Source of the DNA: Trichobilharzia szidati
Taxonomy: Eukaryota > Platyhelminthes > Trematoda > Strigeidida > Schistosomatidae
DNA: 64,000 nucleotides
Direction: 5' to 3'
Assembly (NCBI GenBank): GCA_944472155.2
Contig: OX235272.1
Location: 101,004,020-101,068,019 of the forward strand
Shown: one piece after another, positions 11,135 to 22,494 of the stretch
How the letters are laid out: each line of letters starts with the position of its first letter
How positions within the stretch are numbered: the stretch's first letter is position 1
The notes under the pieces: model-generated
Databases searched by the model: none
What the model saw: the letters and a program-made list of their open reading frames with translations, nothing else
What the model was told of the DNA's origin: nothing
Program-made: the position numbers and the translations under genes

Positions 11135-11440
11135 TATTCAAGTGTTGGCTTTATTTCAAGTTACAGCGTGAAATTGCCTCAATTAGAGAAGTGCTGGAAA
11201 CAGATGGGTAGTTGTCTCGTCTTAGTTTGGAACTATTCCCCAGTTAAGCCATGAATATTTATTTGATTGCACGGATGATTTCATTATGAGCTGACATCAG
11301 TTAAAGAACCACTGGAAAACCTGTCCAGTACTCCCAGGCTTTCCAGTGGTTCTCTAACCGATGTCAGCTCATGATGAAATCCTCCATGCAATCAAACAAA
11401 AATCCCTTGAAAACCAATACTTGAGAATATTTATTTGTCT
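11135..11440. repeat. Family E repeat with large palindrome
   Basis: Arms at 11262-11320 and 11337-11397 are near-perfect complements around a 16-nt loop. Each arm carries the family E tail (ATGAGCTGACATCAGTTA, AGAACCACTGGAAA). It is able to form a hairpin of about 57 bp. Confidence 0.8.
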
Positions 11441-11477
11441 ATATTTTTAAATAAAAACATTTTACTTGCTAACTCAC

Positions 11478-11662
11478 CTGGAATTCTAAATTCGTCGATG
11501 TTGTTACCATATCACCATCTTTAAGATAAAAGTAAGAAGGTGGAGGATTACCAACCACTTTACATTCTAAATGAACCATTTGACCTTCTGTAACTTCAAT
11601 CATTGAAGGAAGACCATCGTTTACAATAGTCGGTGCTGATTTCTTCTCTACAGATTTACTAA
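11478..11662 (-). CDS. Exon 10: N-terminal half of Ig domain 7
   Basis: Exon of 185 nt, phase 1 in and 0 out. Acceptor TTTATTTACAG/TT and donor TTCCAG/GTGAGT. It encodes VEKKSAPTIVNDGL, the B-strand MVHLECKVVGNPPPS with its Cys, then YFYLKDGDMV, where the canonical Trp is replaced by Tyr/Phe. The GNPPP motif before the C strand is typical of I-set domains. Confidence 0.87.
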
Positions 11663-11964
11663 CTGTAAATAAAGTATTCAAATGTATTTAAACAAAATTA
11701 TACAATGAGTGCATTAAAAAAACATAAATATATACATACGGGTTTATCAAATTTCTTAATTTAAGATTTACTATATTGGCTACAGATAAGGAACCTTCAA
11801 AAAGCACAAGGTGTTTCTTTCATACGATATGTTTGGATACACTTCAGCAAATATATTGTAAGGTAATCGTTTTCAGTAATTATTCAAATTTAACTGAGAA
11901 ATCAATTGTCGACAGTAATCGTATGAGTTTCAATCGACTCATTAGGAATTCAATTCCCTGAAAA

Positions 11965-12305
11965 TTCAGGGGTTCTAGTGAGAAGTCATGACCAGTAGGG
12001 TGCAGCAGGTCAGGTGTGAGGACAAATACTCGCCACTGAAGACAATGGCTAGGGGTCGCGCTATGTCATGAATTGGCAGAAGTTAGAATTCATGGACCAT
12101 TGGATCGGGTCTCAGTGGCTGAACTGTATACAAGCTTGCCTTGTAACCAGAAAGTCCTGGGTTCGAACGCTGGCAGTGGGTGCGTACTGGCGATGATTCC
12201 CAAACCAGGAAGAAACATCTGTCCAGTACTCTGGTATTGGTTTTCAATGGTTCTCTAACTGATATCAATTCGTAGTCAAACTCGTAAAAGAGATTATTGT
12301 TATTA
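11965..12305 (+). repeat. Family E tRNA-headed repeat, fullest copy
   Basis: Order of parts: lead TCTAGTGAGAAGTCATGACC; tRNA-like unit with GGGTCTCAGTGGCTGAACTG (box A) and CTGGGTTCGAACGC (box B) at about 12107-12170; GTGGGTGCGTACTGG; tail GGTTCTCTAACTGATATC. The sequence ends at an ATT microsatellite. The tRNA-like unit suggests pol III transcription, as in SINEs. Confidence 0.75.
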
Positions 12306-12519
12306 TTCTTGTTATCGAAGCCTTGAATCATGTTGGTTAAGACAAATTAAAACTGTAGCTCCACTACCTTTAATAATGCAGACTGGTTAGAAAATTCCAA
12401 AAGAACCTTTTGCTCGAAAGTTAGACTTTTGAATTTCACATCTACATTACAGCACTTTCCAATAATAGTAACAATAATAATAATAAAATAATGATTAACG
12501 TAAATGTAGAATTTAGGCA

Positions 12520-12765
12520 ATTTTTTTTTATTCCTTTACTTTACCAGTGGAAGTTAGGGCTTCAAGCCAGGGGTTTCTGTACCAGTGGCGATTTTTTTAT
12601 TTTCATGGCATGGGTTTGCTTCTGGCCTCTTGCCCAACCTTCCCTCTTTACCAGTCTTATTACTGGCTTAGCGAGGTAAAGGAAAACATTGGCCAGGGGT
12701 CGAACCTCAGGTCACATTCGTGGTTGGCGAGCATTCTACCGCTGTACCGCCGACGCACATAACGT
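12520..12765 (-). mobile_element. tRNA-derived SINE, SINE-1 copy 4
   Basis: Reverse copy. The head is at about 12700-12765 (box B GGGGTCGAACCTC) and the tail at about 12530-12560 (TTCCACTGGTAAAG) next to an A run. It is followed on its 5' side by a PLE terminal fragment. Confidence 0.8.
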
Positions 12766-12769
12766 GGGC

Positions 12770-12900
12770 ACTGTGGTAGAATGTAATTCCACATTTAATA
12801 TAACACGGTGATACAGTGTTAATAACTGGATGACATTTCGACTATAATCCATTGCTCATAACCATCATATGATCAGTATGAAATAATAATTAACCAAAAC
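12770..12900 (-). repeat. PLE family D terminal fragment
   Basis: GGGCACTGTGGTAGAATGTA and the following bases match, in reverse, the terminal region at 22100-22280 (GGAATTACATTTCAGAACAG..). It also contains the ACTGGATGACATTTCGA block shared by the family. Confidence 0.55.
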
Positions 12901-13185
12901 AACGTAGCAGATACTGAATTCCATACAATAAAACACATGAACGCTTAAAATTGGGAGTGATAAATGTATAGTAGGCGCCCTTATAAATGACACCCATTTC
13001 CTTTAAGAAGTTATAATATTAGAAATTCGCAGAATCAAAGAAGGATGTTCATGTAGTCTATATGGAGATGCCAACATCTGCCTTTTATGCTAATGCCATA
13101 CAATAAACATTAAAATATACGAAATGTTGATTCATATATATACGTCAAACTTGCACGGCCCAATAAGCTAGACAGTATGAAGATT

Positions 13186-13581
13186 TGCAGGGATTTAATT
13201 GGTTACAAGTTTGGTCCAGACTTTCACTAGACGGGTTTATAAGTAGTGGTGGCCTGCTTAAAATTTGAGCTACCAATACATGAGATAACTGTTCTTCAGT
13301 TATTTCCTTCGGTCTCAGAATGTACTTCTGAACATCTTACAATTGGATTTCTACTAGACATTGTGGGCTTCTTGAAGGAGACAAAGCAGATATATCATAA
13401 TGGAATGGTTTGTGCTTCAGCTCAGAGACCGTCGTGTGTCACAGGATATACTACTGTCAATTAATATTTCACTTGAAGATATTGTACGAATGGAAAATAT
13501 CATGCAATAAACTCCTCTGAAATTTCTGTACATTTTGTATATACTGTCCAGAATAAAGATGTTATTATTGTTTATTTATTA
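13186..13581 (+). repeat. Unclassified dispersed repeat C, copy 1
   Basis: About 350 bp with the blocks AATACATGAGATAACTGTTC, TCTTGAAGGAGACAAAGCAG and CAGAATAAAGATGTTATTAT. It is alignable with 19825-20150 and, in part, with the reverse strand at 44700-44990. No coding potential; it ends in an A/T-rich ATTATT tail. Nature unknown. Confidence 0.7.
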
Positions 13582-13628
13582 TAGAATTAAGTCTTAATAA
13601 AAATATGCATATTTCAAAAAAGCCTCAC

Positions 13629-14089
13629 CATCAACTTCAACCCAGCAAACAGCTTCTTCTTCTGCTACTGTTCCATTAACCATTTTCCCAGACACATCTG
13701 ATACTCTGGAAACAGTCACTCCATAAAATCCCTTGTCTTGTAAATTGACAGATTTTATTTCCAACATATAAAATCCATTTTTAGGATAATTTGCCCAAGT
13801 TTGTACACCAAATGTATGATTGGATGAGGAAGAATTTTTCAACACTTGTCCATTATGCGTCCAGTGAACGAAAAACGATTCTTTACTTTGTCTTATAATA
13901 CAAAATAAACGCAGCGTGTCAGCATAATTCACTCTCATATCTACTGGACCATGGATTATTACTTTCGGCTTTGTAATGCCTCCGGATAACTGGCTGACAT
14001 ACAAGTGCTTATCATAGTTATTACTGGACTCTTGCACAGTAGATTTATCAGACATGTGACCATTTGGAATACGCTGGTTTTCGTGATTG
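13629..14089 (-). CDS. Exon 9: polar linker and Ig domain 6
   Basis: Exon of 461 nt, phase 2 in and 1 out. The open frame continues upstream, but the acceptor TATTCTACTTTCAG/C is chosen because exon 8 ends with AG and the next base C completes a Ser codon. An upstream AG near 14169 would give the wrong phase. Residues 1-50 are polar linker. The Ig domain then runs from KPKVIIHGPVDMRV through the B-strand Cys (LRLFCIIRQ), the C-strand Trp (VHWTHNG) and the F-strand motif DKGFYGVTVS to CWVEVDG. Donor GATG/GTGAGG. A family A retrotransposon begins about 125 nt upstream of this exon. Confidence 0.88.
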
Positions 14090-14212
14090 CTGAAAGTAGA
14101 ATAAAGGGTGGAATTAATGTGTGGAATAAAATATTTAAAAACATCTGGAAATGACTTAGGCCTCATGAGCTGAAAAAACATGATGGAAAACTCAAAACAG
14201 GAAAATGGTGTC

Positions 14213-15755
14213 ACGATGATATCTTCACCCTTCGACAGATTCTAGAATATTGGAATACTTACCGGTGTCCAACAATCGTCATATTTCTTGACCTGAAAGC
14301 GGTATTCGATTCCCTGAACCAAGAGGTACAATGGCGATGTTTAGCTGTAAAGAGATTGTCGAGAAAATACGCCGTACTGATAGACCAAGACACGCCATTC
14401 GAACTTAGGAAGCCAGCCAGATGAGAGCCTCAGAGGAGAGTTGTCATCTGACAATTGTGATGACAACCAGTGGTGTCCGTCAGGGATGCTCATTCACTAT
14501 CCCCATTTCTGTTTAATTTCAAGATAGATGTAATAATGGACTTAACCATAACTGAATTCAGAGGGTTAGGGATTAACTTAATACCACCAGAGAATAATCT
14601 CGTTGACTTGGAATATGCAGATGATATAGTCCTCCCATCTGGGTGAACACGCTGACAAAAAAGAGCAGAGTCTTCTGGATGACTTTAACAGTGAGAAATC
14701 CTCAAATATTTGGCATGCGATTCGCTCCTCCTGTCAAATGTAAGATGATGCTACGGGACTGGACTGGACTGCATCGACTGACTCCTAGTTTAAAGATAGG
14801 GAGTGAAGTGTCAGGGCGTGATGATCACTCCACTTATTTAGGAAGTTGCACCAACGCCAGTGTGTTAATCAATGACAAAATCTCAGCATGAATGCCAAAG
14901 GCTCGTCTGGAATACGCAAACGTACGCCATTTCTGGCTTAGGGGATGTGATAGTCGGCTGGCTATCGAGCAAAGGACGTATGTACTGCTCAGCAACACTT
15001 CGCTCCGTCCTCCTTTATGGCTGTAGGAGAGACATGGTCATTAAAAGTGGAAGACATGAAAAGCCTGGTTGGCTAACTACCTGTCTTTGAGCATAGTTGT
15101 CTGCGTTCTATCTACCATGTTAGGTGGTGGTATAATAGGGTGAGCGATAATGAGGTTAGATATCAGTCGAGTGCTAGGTAGGTGGCAGAAGAAATCAACT
15201 GATGAGGTGGTTGTGAAGCTACTACATCGATTAAGATGGTTAGAACGTGTTACACATGCCTAACCAGCCATCGATCGCCTTCCTCGGTGACGGGCAATGC
15301 TAGCTGACTGGCATAGGATGGGCCAGGTTGGAAAGTAGACAGCTAGTGATGGTCAAACAAAGACGTAGCATGAAGCAATCAAAACAGCAACAGTTAGTTT
15401 AATCCAGCCAGTCATGTGGGGAGGTGTGAACTTCCTGACTGGTTGGGGTCCTCGAGATGGTAACAACCAATTATGGCTGAAGACAAGTAGTAATGTGGCT
15501 CGAGATCGTCGTTGTCACCGGCCGTCGAAGATGCATCCACTCTTTCTGATTTGCAATACCCAATAAAATTCTGTTGTTCTCCTATAATGCTATTCTTTTT
15601 GCTTCATATTTCTGTTTATTATCTCTATCACTTTCGAATCTCTCTTTCCTTTCTTCTCTTACTTTGTGTGTTATAAAGGTGGAGGAGTGTGGCAACTCAA
15701 ACTGCTTCAAATCTGTACAGATTTCTACGTTGAAATCAGTCAGTCAGTCAGACAT
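14213..15755 (+). mobile_element. Family A non-LTR retrotransposon, 5'-truncated
   Basis: Reverse transcriptase remains on the plus strand: TIVIFLDLKAVFDSLNQEV, then GINLIPPENNLVDLEYADDI with the catalytic YADD motif near 14615. The distal part includes VVVKLL, RLRWLERV and LIQPVMWGG. Stops and shifts are many. A 3' untranslated part of about 230 nt ends in a TCAG tandem. The element aligns with 47130-48815. Schistosome RTE/CR1-type elements are the likely relatives. Confidence 0.8.
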
Positions 15756-17040
15756 CTCAAACTACCTAGAAAATTTACTAACGGTCAACATCACTTGAAG
15801 TACACATGCGTATATATTTTTTTCAATCTTGTCATAAAGCTGTGCTGCTCTGGCTTACCAATAGTAAAGGCTTTTTTTAGAAAAATTAGGGTCATATATA
15901 AACATAAATCCAGTTGTAGCTTGTCTAAAAGATAGGTATCTAGGAGAATTGAAATTTCGACAATCTGGCCAGAGTTTTCAGTGTTAGCAGCGTTTCTTGA
16001 CAAGACACGCAGAGGTGACCACTGAAATCAATTTCTGTATCACTGTTACCTTAATATCATTCACAGTATTTTAAAAGCTCAATTTGAACCACCCATATGT
16101 AGATCAACTTTTGTCGTAACTACATCTCATGCCGATGGCCTGTTTAAATCCATGGGCTACCTCAATTTTTTCTATCTATCAAAATGCATCGTTTTCACTT
16201 CATTACAAATTGTTTTAGTCTTCACAATGAGTTGCAATCTATACTTGCACACACAATTTCAAACAACTTTCAACCTATTGCTTGGAATTTTCTGAAGGAA
16301 ATTGACAACTTAATGGAGTACCATTGAAGCACACTTTGGATAGAATAATATTGCTTCGGATGATATTTTACCAATTATTATGTTATTCGAAGACTATTTT
16401 TCATCAAAAATAGAACAACAACTACTACAAAAAGGATTAAACTACAACACTGGAGACGTTTCAAAACTGATTTATTTCAAGACTCTACATAAGGGGTAAA
16501 CTCTTTGCAATGGAACTCACTGGAAATTCTATATTATGTTTAAACGCATTCTTTCAGAATAAAATGTCGTACTTGAACCTATTTAGTCTCCTGAAACAAT
16601 AACGTTTCTGTTAGAGGACGGATAAAAATTCTACGTATATATTTTGTAGTCAGTCGCCCAGTGATGAGGTTGTAAACTTTAGTTGACGAAGTTGACTGAT
16701 GTACACTTTATGCTTATCAACCAAATATTGGTGTTGAATATAGCAAAAATAGACCGGAACAAAAGAAAGAGTGGTAAAAGCAAGATAACGGTGTCACGTC
16801 ACAAAACCGCTCAAAGAAAAACTTGATCCAGTATACATTGGAATAGTGTCTGTCAATGTAATCTTAATTCACCTTCATCGTAACCTTACTAACTTTCCTC
16901 CAGTTGTCTTAACAGTTTTCGCCTCTATCTACCACTTAGATGTTCTTATTTTACCTCGTATCAATTAATCAGTTTGATCGACAGACACTAATGGCAAGTT
17001 TTCTGTTGGTTAGTATCTATCTGCTTTCAGTCGACTAGAG
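15756..17040. other. Intron sequence, no feature
   Basis: AT-rich intron between exons 8 and 9. No repeat family or coding exon recognised. Confidence 0.45.
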
Positions 17041-17450
17041 TAACATTATTTGGTTGATGGATGGAGACTAGCAGTGGAATCCGGCATACATATATTCTGT
17101 CCTATTCGGAAACTATCGGTTGAAGAATGTACATACCTGTGAGTGATGACATTCCAACTGAGACTGGAAATCAGCTCAAGTGGCCCAAATGACTTAGTGG
17201 ATAACGCCTTGGCTTTTTAAACAGTGAGTGCTGGGTTCGACTCTCATTGAGAACCCATTCGCTCTCACTGAGGACTGCAGGTATATGCAGATGAAAAGTA
17301 TCAAATAGGACAAAATATGCCAGCTGGATTCCACTGCTAGTCATCATCCATCAGATAGTATCATATTAATCTTCAGTCATCGTAGAAGCGTCCGTACTAG
17401 AAACCGATATGTCAGCAGAGACCGAATATCTTGGTACAATGGAAAGTGCA
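17041..17450. repeat. Sm-alpha-type repeats with degenerate hammerhead, inverted pair
   Basis: The plus copy has pol III-like boxes (CCAAATGACTTAGTGG, near 17188; GGGTTCGACTC, near 17233) and a hammerhead relic at about 17280-17345: GCAGATGAAAAG, ATCAAATAGGACAAAA, then GCTGGATTCCACTGCTAGTC. A minus fragment with the same GATTCCACTGCTAGTC stretch lies at 17055-17140. Schistosome Sm-alpha SINEs are known to carry self-cleaving hammerheads. In this copy the CTGATGA core is destroyed. Confidence 0.75.
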
Positions 17451-17659
17451 AACGATTGACTTAAACGAACATTCTGTAATAAATTACGATTATCTAATAC
17501 AATTTACAAGTTTTTTTTTCATACTAAAACTTCATTTTCTTCCATAATTTACAAATACTCGAAGACTTTCAAAAAGTAAAACTGATTTAGAAAGAATTAC
17601 TTCAATGTACCGAAAAAAGTTGACTTTCAAATTGAAACAAAAGTAGTTATTTAATTCAC

Positions 17660-17826
17660 CTGAGTACTCCATTATGAATGTTTGCCTTCTCCTTACTCTT
17701 CACTTCGACGAATATTGTCTCTAGACAAGTACCTGCCGAATTACTCAGTTCTACTGAATAGAAGCCAGTATCCTCTGGTTGAGTATTATAGATAATTAAA
17801 CTGCTTTCATTTTCTGCATTATTCAT
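17660..17826 (-). CDS. Exon 8: C-terminal half of Ig domain 5
   Basis: Exon of 167 nt, phase 0 in and 2 out. Acceptor TTTTCCAATTCAG/ATG and donor CTCAG/GTGAAT. It encodes the E, F and G strands of the domain begun in exon 7: NESSLIIYNTQPEDTGFYSV, then ELSNSAGT and the G strand TIFVEVK. The TGFYSV motif is typical Ig F-strand sequence with Ser in place of Cys. A Lys-rich linker follows. Confidence 0.87.
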
Positions 17827-18084
17827 CTGAATTGGAAAAGTATTAAAAAGGAAAAAGTTATTTAATTTCCACTTATTATGCATAAAGAAAGAACAAATAT
17901 ATTCGCATACAGGATACTACGAGCTCGTTTTACTTCGTGGTGGATTCCCCCTCTTCAAATGCGTACATCATAAATAAATCAATTATATCTTACAAAATGG
18001 TGTCTCAAACATACTTCTTTTTTCAATGATTTCAATCATTTAGTGTTAACAGAGTAACTATTTACATAGTAATCAGACAAGGGG

Positions 18085-18905
18085 TGGAGTAGAGTTCAGA
18101 TTTCTCTCGGAAACAAGGATGGACTAGAGATAGAATACACGATAGAACAACAGAGTTAATTTCTACATATTATGATGGTGGAAACAGAATGAAAGGTGAA
18201 TTGAAAAGAACATTTCCTACCGCTAGACCCATTCCACTTTACAACACAGTATGCTCGTTAACCCAGTCAAAAGTAGATAAGTATCCTGCTCTGCATGTCA
18301 ACTCCAACTGCGTTCACCAATTCACCTGCCTTTACGGCAGCAAGTACATAGACTGAACAGGAAAGACGAGGGTGCCTACTAGATTCTCCGAGCATATACC
18401 TCAAAATTTCCCCTATGAAAGGCAGTAAAGTATTCTCAAGTACAATCACCAAACACCTAATTGACTGACACGGGACATACAGTGGGAATTAGTTAGGCCT
18501 TCAAAATAATCAATCAGCGCACAAAGAAAAGTATGGTCACTTCGGTTCGCGGAAGCCACTGTCATCAACAAAATACTTCGACCCAACCTGTACATACAGA
18601 AAGAGAGTGTGAGTAGTCTGTGACTATCCCGGTAACCGTTATTGTTTTGTTCGTGTGATTTTGTGTTTTGTTCTATTCCATACACAACATTCCACTCACT
18701 CATGATTTTGATTTTCACTTGCTGACTGAGTTGAACTCACTATTAAGGTTGCAAATCTACTAAATAAAATTATTTTATCTATTTTATAATTTTACTTCAC
18801 TATTCACCCCACCACCACCCTCCTGAACTCTCCACCATCATATGTATAAATTCACTATGTTGTACTTTTGTGTATTCTGTCTCTAGTCCATCCTTGTTTC
18901 CAAGA
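18085..18905 (+). mobile_element. PLE remnant bounded by inverted arms
   Basis: Coding remains at about 18200-18420 (TARPIPLYNTVCSLTQSKVD, CVHQFTCLYGSKYID, then RFSEHIPQNF) are the Cys-rich endonuclease region with an internal stop. The block at 18085-18175 (GAAACAAGGATGGACTAGAG) reappears inverted at about 18825-18905. Confidence 0.75.
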
Positions 18906-18914
18906 GAAATCTGC

Positions 18915-19195
18915 ACTTTCAAGTATTGGTCTTTTTGTAAGGATTTAGTTTGATTGGTTGGAGGATTGTTTTTATCATGAGCTGACATCAGTTAGAGAAC
19001 CATTTGAAAACCTGCAGGGAGTACTGGACAGCTGTTTCGCCCTAGTTTCGGAATCTTCAGCAGTACGCGCCCACCGGGGTTCGAACCCGGGACTTTCTGG
19101 TTACAAGACGAGCTCGTAGACCATTATTAAGCCACTGGGATCCGATCCAATAGCCTATGAATTGTAGTTTCTACCAATTCATGACAAAACTCTAC
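18915..19195 (-). repeat. Family E repeat, reverse copy
   Basis: Tail first (TTCAAGTATTGGTCTTTTTG, ATGAGCTGACATCAGTTAGA), then GGACAGCTGTTTCGCCCTAG, box B in reverse (GGGGTTCGAACCCG at about 19076) and box A in reverse (TAAGCCACTGGGATCCGATC). It sits directly against the PLE arm at 18905. Confidence 0.75.
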
Positions 19196-19199
19196 ACTA

Positions 19200-19825
19200 C
19201 ACTCTTGTCTGATTACTATATACAGAAGTTACTCTTTTAACACTAAATAATTATCTACTTATATCATCTTTGAAATTATGTTGCTTATGATCTATATCTA
19301 TAACTTCAAATCGTCGAGAAAGTGTGATAAGACACCATCTTGTAACATACAATTGATTTATTTAGGATGTATGTGCAGTTGAAGAGAATCCACGACGAAA
19401 TAAAACGAGCTGGTATCATGCTGCAAATATGTTCGTTCTTTCTTTATTCAAACTAATAAAGGGAACTGGCTGTGTGAAATTTGTAAGCTTAAGGTAGATA
19501 TGCATAGGGAGGTCTCTAATGTTTCAAATAACTTCAGGGGAATGATTCTGTTTATGGAAGAATTTATGCTCAGAATGGCAAATAAACCAAGAAAGAGTTG
19601 TGTAGAGAGTCTGAGATAAGACAAAGAGCTGTTGTTTTTGATAAGTGGCCGAAAAAACTCCATCGGTATATTGCATGAAATTTCTCTCGTTTAGTTTTTT
19701 GTTGTTTCAAATCTAATGATATATGACCTCTAATAGTGTTATTTACTCTGGAGAGTATTCAACATGTTTACAACCTGCTGATTCTCAAGTTTCTATTAAA
19801 CATGAGAAAAAGCATAATCCTGGGT
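19200..19825. other. Intron sequence, no feature
   Basis: AT-rich. TTTATTCAAACTAATAAAGGGAA at about 19443-19465 resembles the PLE terminal region at 7803-7823, but little else does. No gene. Confidence 0.4.
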
Positions 19826-20150
19826 AGGGGTGGTCAATGTATTTTCAATACATGAGATAGCTGTTCCTGAGTTGTGTCAGTGATTCTCAGAATGCACTCC
19901 TGAACTTTTTATCATTGGCATTCAAACCAAATGTTGTACATTTCTTGAAGGAGACAAGGGAGAGATACCATAACAGATTGGTTCATGCTTCAGGTCAGAT
20001 AGCCCTGTGTCGCATGATTTACTGTCAATTATTCTTTTATTTAAGATTCTGGATAAAGAGAAAATATCAGGCAATAAACTCAGTTGAAAATTCTGTACAT
20101 TATATGAACAGTGTTCAGAATAAAACTGTTATTATTATAATGAATAACTC
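19825..20150 (+). repeat. Unclassified dispersed repeat C, copy 2
   Basis: Shares with 13186-13581 the blocks CAATACATGAGATAGCTGTT, TTCTTGAAGGAGACAAGGGA and TGTTCAGAATAAAACTGTTA, in the same order and spacing. An 82-codon frame here has no counterpart in the other copies. Confidence 0.7.
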
Positions 20151-20697
20151 AATCGACGACTGAGGTGACTGAAGAATACATTCTTCGTGTCTACTTTCCT
20201 TTCCTTCTCGTTGAATTCCCAACTGACAAAATTATTGTTATAATATTCTCTTCTTTGAAAGTCGAGTAGTAACTTTTTTTTGCAAACATACTGATTACTG
20301 GATGATGTTTCGAATGCGCAATTTATTGTTCATTATCATGTCGTCAGTTGTAACTGCATAACTTCGAAACTTGATTTTCATAGTTCTTTCTTTCTCATTA
20401 ATCGTGGAAGTAGTAGAATCTCCCAGATGTCTAGGACATTTATTGAGTCAGTTCACTGCACCTATTATCAGTTGATTCGGAAAATACACCTTCAGTTATC
20501 AATCTCTTCTTCCACCCCGTTGTATTGGACCTTAAGACTGTCATCTTATCTCATCCTATTTTATGGTTAAGTGTAGCTGCATGTAGCACTATGGCTGAGT
20601 AATTTCTAGATCTTACTTGGGTCAACTAACCCAGATTTTGCTTGCTTTTTGAGCTCCACTAATCTGACGGACTCCATCATGCATGTCGTCCTGAGAA

Positions 20698-21475
20698 ATA
20701 ATTAAACGGTAAAGTTCAACAATAGCGTCCCGAGGGATGCGAACGCCCGAGTGACCTTCAGCCGACCAATCATAAAAATAAGTGACTTTTGCACAAAAAA
20801 TGACGTATATTTACAAGAAAATGCATGTAAACACATTAAACAGGTTATCTTTCTCTGACATGACTTAAAAATACGTCTCAGTTATAATGAGGAGTATCAG
20901 TTGCTAAGTTAGACCAGTTTCGGTACATGTATTCACCGAGGTGACTGAAGATGACCTGTTTTTGTAAAATCGTTTATCTCTCTCATTCAGCTGTGCAGTC
21001 TTCCCCAAGAAGCCCTCAGTTGAATTAATATGGCTTTCAGTGAGAGGATAGACGACTACTTACCAGGAAAATGTGGATAATAAAACAAATTGAAATAAAT
21101 GACATCAACTCTAAATCTATCCCTAGGTGTAAACCAACCTTAATCCTGACCCTAACCCTAAACTTAACACTAACCCTAATTATACTTTTATCCTAACCGT
21201 AAACCTAACCCTAATGCTAATTATGACCCTAATCCTAAGCCTCACCCCAAAAGTTACCTTAACCCTAATCTTAACTCTAACTAGCTATTAAAACATTGTC
21301 GAAACAGTGCTTAAAAACGTGATCTGTGTGGAATTTGCTATTTAGTTGGTGAATGGCGTTGATATTTCAGCTATGATAATGATAGATGCCGTTAGCCAAC
21401 GACTAGCATGCGTTCAAAGTCATGGAAGCGTTCACACTCCTGGGACGCTATCGTTGAAATTCGCCAATTAAACTA
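20698..21475. repeat. Element with inverted ends and telomere-like tract
   Basis: Arms at 20698-20750 and 21425-21475 are imperfect inverted repeats (core TTCAACRATAGCGTCCC). Inside, 21123-21290 is a degenerate tandem of CCCTAA-like units (CTGACCCTAACCCTAAACTT and variants). Schistosome telomeres carry TTAGGG repeats, so this is an interstitial telomere-like tract. Confidence 0.6.
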
Positions 21476-21695
21476 TCCATGAAACGTTATACAATAAATG
21501 GCACTACTAGGTGGTAAGTGCAATTCTTCAAACTAGTTTACACATTCAACTTCAAATTATGTACTGTCTGCCAGGGATAAAAAGTACCATATAACATGTG
21601 AACTTGCTAGACTGAAAAGAAGACGTGCTTCTATTGTTTGATTTGCATGAAAATATGTGAAAAACTGAGGTATAATTCAGTGAAAACGGACTCAC

Positions 21696-21856
21696 CTTCA
21701 GACGAGAACTGTTGACATTGATTTTTTCATCATCCTTTAGCCAGGTGACTTTAGGAATAGAATCTGACATGTAAGTGACAGTCAATACTAGACACTCATT
21801 AGTGGAGATTGGATCAGCAGATTTTTTGATTTTTCCAATGATTTTAGGTTTATTCA
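21696..21856 (-). CDS. Exon 7: N-terminal half of Ig domain 5
   Basis: Exon of 161 nt, phase 1 in and 0 out. Acceptor AGTCAATAG/TG and donor CTGAAG/GTGAGT. It encodes NKPKIIGKIKKSADP, the B-strand region ECLVLTVTYM, and the C-strand Trp in PKVTWLKDDEKI. It stops before the E strand, which exon 8 supplies. The B-strand Cys position is Val/Thr, so this domain has no disulphide-type pair. Confidence 0.85.
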
Positions 21857-22079
21857 CTATTGACTTGGAGTGTGAAGAGTTCGCTTTTGGATTGATTTTC
21901 CCAATATTGATATTTTATTGATATTGAAATAGATTGGATAAAAGGTATGAGGTTAACAAATGTTTTCGATATAAGTATTAAAGCAAAGTGAATATTAGAA
22001 GACAAACACAGTTAGCTGAACAATTTTTTATTGCTTAACAAAGTGAATCATTTAGCACTAAGCTTATTATTCTATACAA

Positions 22080-22340
22080 ATAATTATCACACAGCGATGA
22101 TGATGCAGTATTAACAACTGGATGACAAGGTTTCGAGCATAAATTATTGCCACTCATGATCAGCAATCAATTTATGCTCGACACGTTCTCACCCAGTTGT
22201 TAATACTGCATCATCATCATGACTGTGTAATATTTAAAATAAACTTATCTAATATGGAATTACATTTCAGAACAGTGCCCAAGGTGTACACTTACATTAA
22301 TAGTTCATTCAGGCCTGTGTGTAGCCTCAGTCGATATAGT
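22080..22340 (+). repeat. PLE family D terminal region with internal palindrome
   Basis: The inner inverted pair at 22089-22150 and 22165-22225 (ATGATGATGCAGTATTAACA and its complement) surrounds a short loop. The right part (22180-22335) is nearly identical to 59652-59820. Confidence 0.7.
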
Positions 22341-22494
22341 TCTAGACAAATTCGTAAAATATATTTTTAATATATTTTAGTAAATATACTTCATTTTTTT
22401 CTTATAAAAGCTACTGTTTCTCAGTGATCCAGTTTTTATTGTACACGTTATAAGTTTTTACTGAATACAAACGGGCAAAACTTTCCATTGACTA

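Noticed and set aside
12107..12172. Possible true tRNA gene
   Set aside because: A and B boxes are present, but no complete cloverleaf with paired acceptor ends, and the same unit occurs in many family E repeats. It is a tRNA-derived repeat.
14090..14214. Upstream extension of exon 9
   Set aside because: The frame is open, but an acceptor near 14169 would be in the wrong phase after exon 8. The acceptor at 14090 has a strong pyrimidine tract and the right phase.
18446..18988. Two minus frames of 90 and 62 codons
   Set aside because: Antisense to a PLE remnant and its arm. No recognisable protein features.
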